A stretch of 64,000 nt of DNA from Cladophialophora immunda. Its lineage: Eukaryota > Ascomycota > Eurotiomycetes > Chaetothyriales > Herpotrichiellaceae. The notes under the pieces are model-generated. The model was not told where the DNA came from and did no database searches. It worked only from the letters and a program-made list of their open reading frames with translations. Shown here piece by piece: positions 63,703 to 64,000 of the stretch (its first letter is position 1; each line of letters opens with the position of its first letter). The position numbers and the translations under genes are program-made. The stretch spans positions 2,108,001 to 2,172,000 of the forward strand of contig NW_015622547.1 of the NCBI RefSeq assembly GCF_000835495.1, in the 5' to 3' direction.

Positions 63703-64000
63703 GCCTTTACTGTTGGTTTTGCAGGTGGCTGTTGATCACAGACCATGTCTGGTTTGGCAAGCGCTGTTGCTCGGCCATCGGCCATCGGCATATCTCGAGC
63801 GTTTGGGGAATTATCACGCGAACAATAAACATTTGTCCGACTTCGACAAAGCCGTTGTGCTTCGGATCCATGCCGGCTCCGACGGAAATATGGGACTCAG
63901 ACATCACCAGTGTTTGGACTTATGGAAACGCCCAAGAGGTATTTGATGAGGGAAAGGCCATGGGAATTGTATGTATTACTATGCTACGATGCAGCGCGGG

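Noticed and set aside
1..64000. CRISPR arrays, insertion sequences, rRNA, transposon ends, polyketide or peptide synthase genes
   Set aside because: Looked for and not found; this is fungal nuclear DNA, and apart from simple repeats and small palindromes no repeat family is visible.

Overview
This window is nuclear DNA from a filamentous ascomycete (Pezizomycotina). The evidence is: short GT-AG introns (about 45-130 nt) with CTAAC/CTGAC-type branch sites; a Zn2Cys6 plus fungal-specific transcription factor; a Con-10-like KGG stress protein; a CFEM-like surface protein; an SNG1/DUF3533 membrane protein; and several DHA1-type MFS transporters. The density of aromatic-degradation genes would suit a Eurotiomycete such as a black yeast (Chaetothyriales), but that placement is a guess. 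I resolved about 29 protein genes, most with exon coordinates that keep the reading frame across every junction, and one intron-containing tRNA.

Left block (1-12.6 kb), mostly housekeeping: NOP14 (small-subunit processome), an SNG1-like membrane protein, tRNA-Ile(UAU), a GPATCH11-like G-patch protein, an unknown membrane-anchored protein, ribosomal proteins uS19/S15 and P2, and SPT2.

Accessory block I (13-37.8 kb): a divergent gentisate 1,2-dioxygenase / FAD hydroxylase pair, a patatin-like phospholipase, a CFEM-like surface protein, a ten-exon zinc alcohol dehydrogenase, an MFS carrier, an ACMSD-type amidohydrolase (decarboxylase-like) divergent from a metallo-beta-lactamase lactonase-like enzyme, a Zn2Cys6 regulator, a fumarylacetoacetase-family hydrolase, an unknown protein and a second MFS carrier. 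Read together, this looks like a catabolic cluster: import, lactone opening, decarboxylation and oxidation, conversion to gentisate, ring cleavage, hydrolysis. The order is my inference.

Middle block (38-57 kb): a KGG stress protein, an endonuclease-III-fold protein that seems to lack catalytic residues, a GNAT acetyltransferase, a very large protein joining an N-terminal zinc finger, a P-loop GTPase, a RING-like finger and a C-terminal patatin lipase (the most unusual gene here), HPM1 histidine methyltransferase, eIF3a, a small unknown gene overlapping the G-protein gamma-subunit gene, and a SelW/Rdx-like thioredoxin-fold protein.

Accessory block II (57.5-63.7 kb): a VOC-type extradiol dioxygenase, a second fumarylacetoacetase-family hydrolase and a third MFS carrier, a compact second ring-cleavage module. 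No CRISPR array, transposon, rRNA or polyketide/peptide synthase gene was seen.
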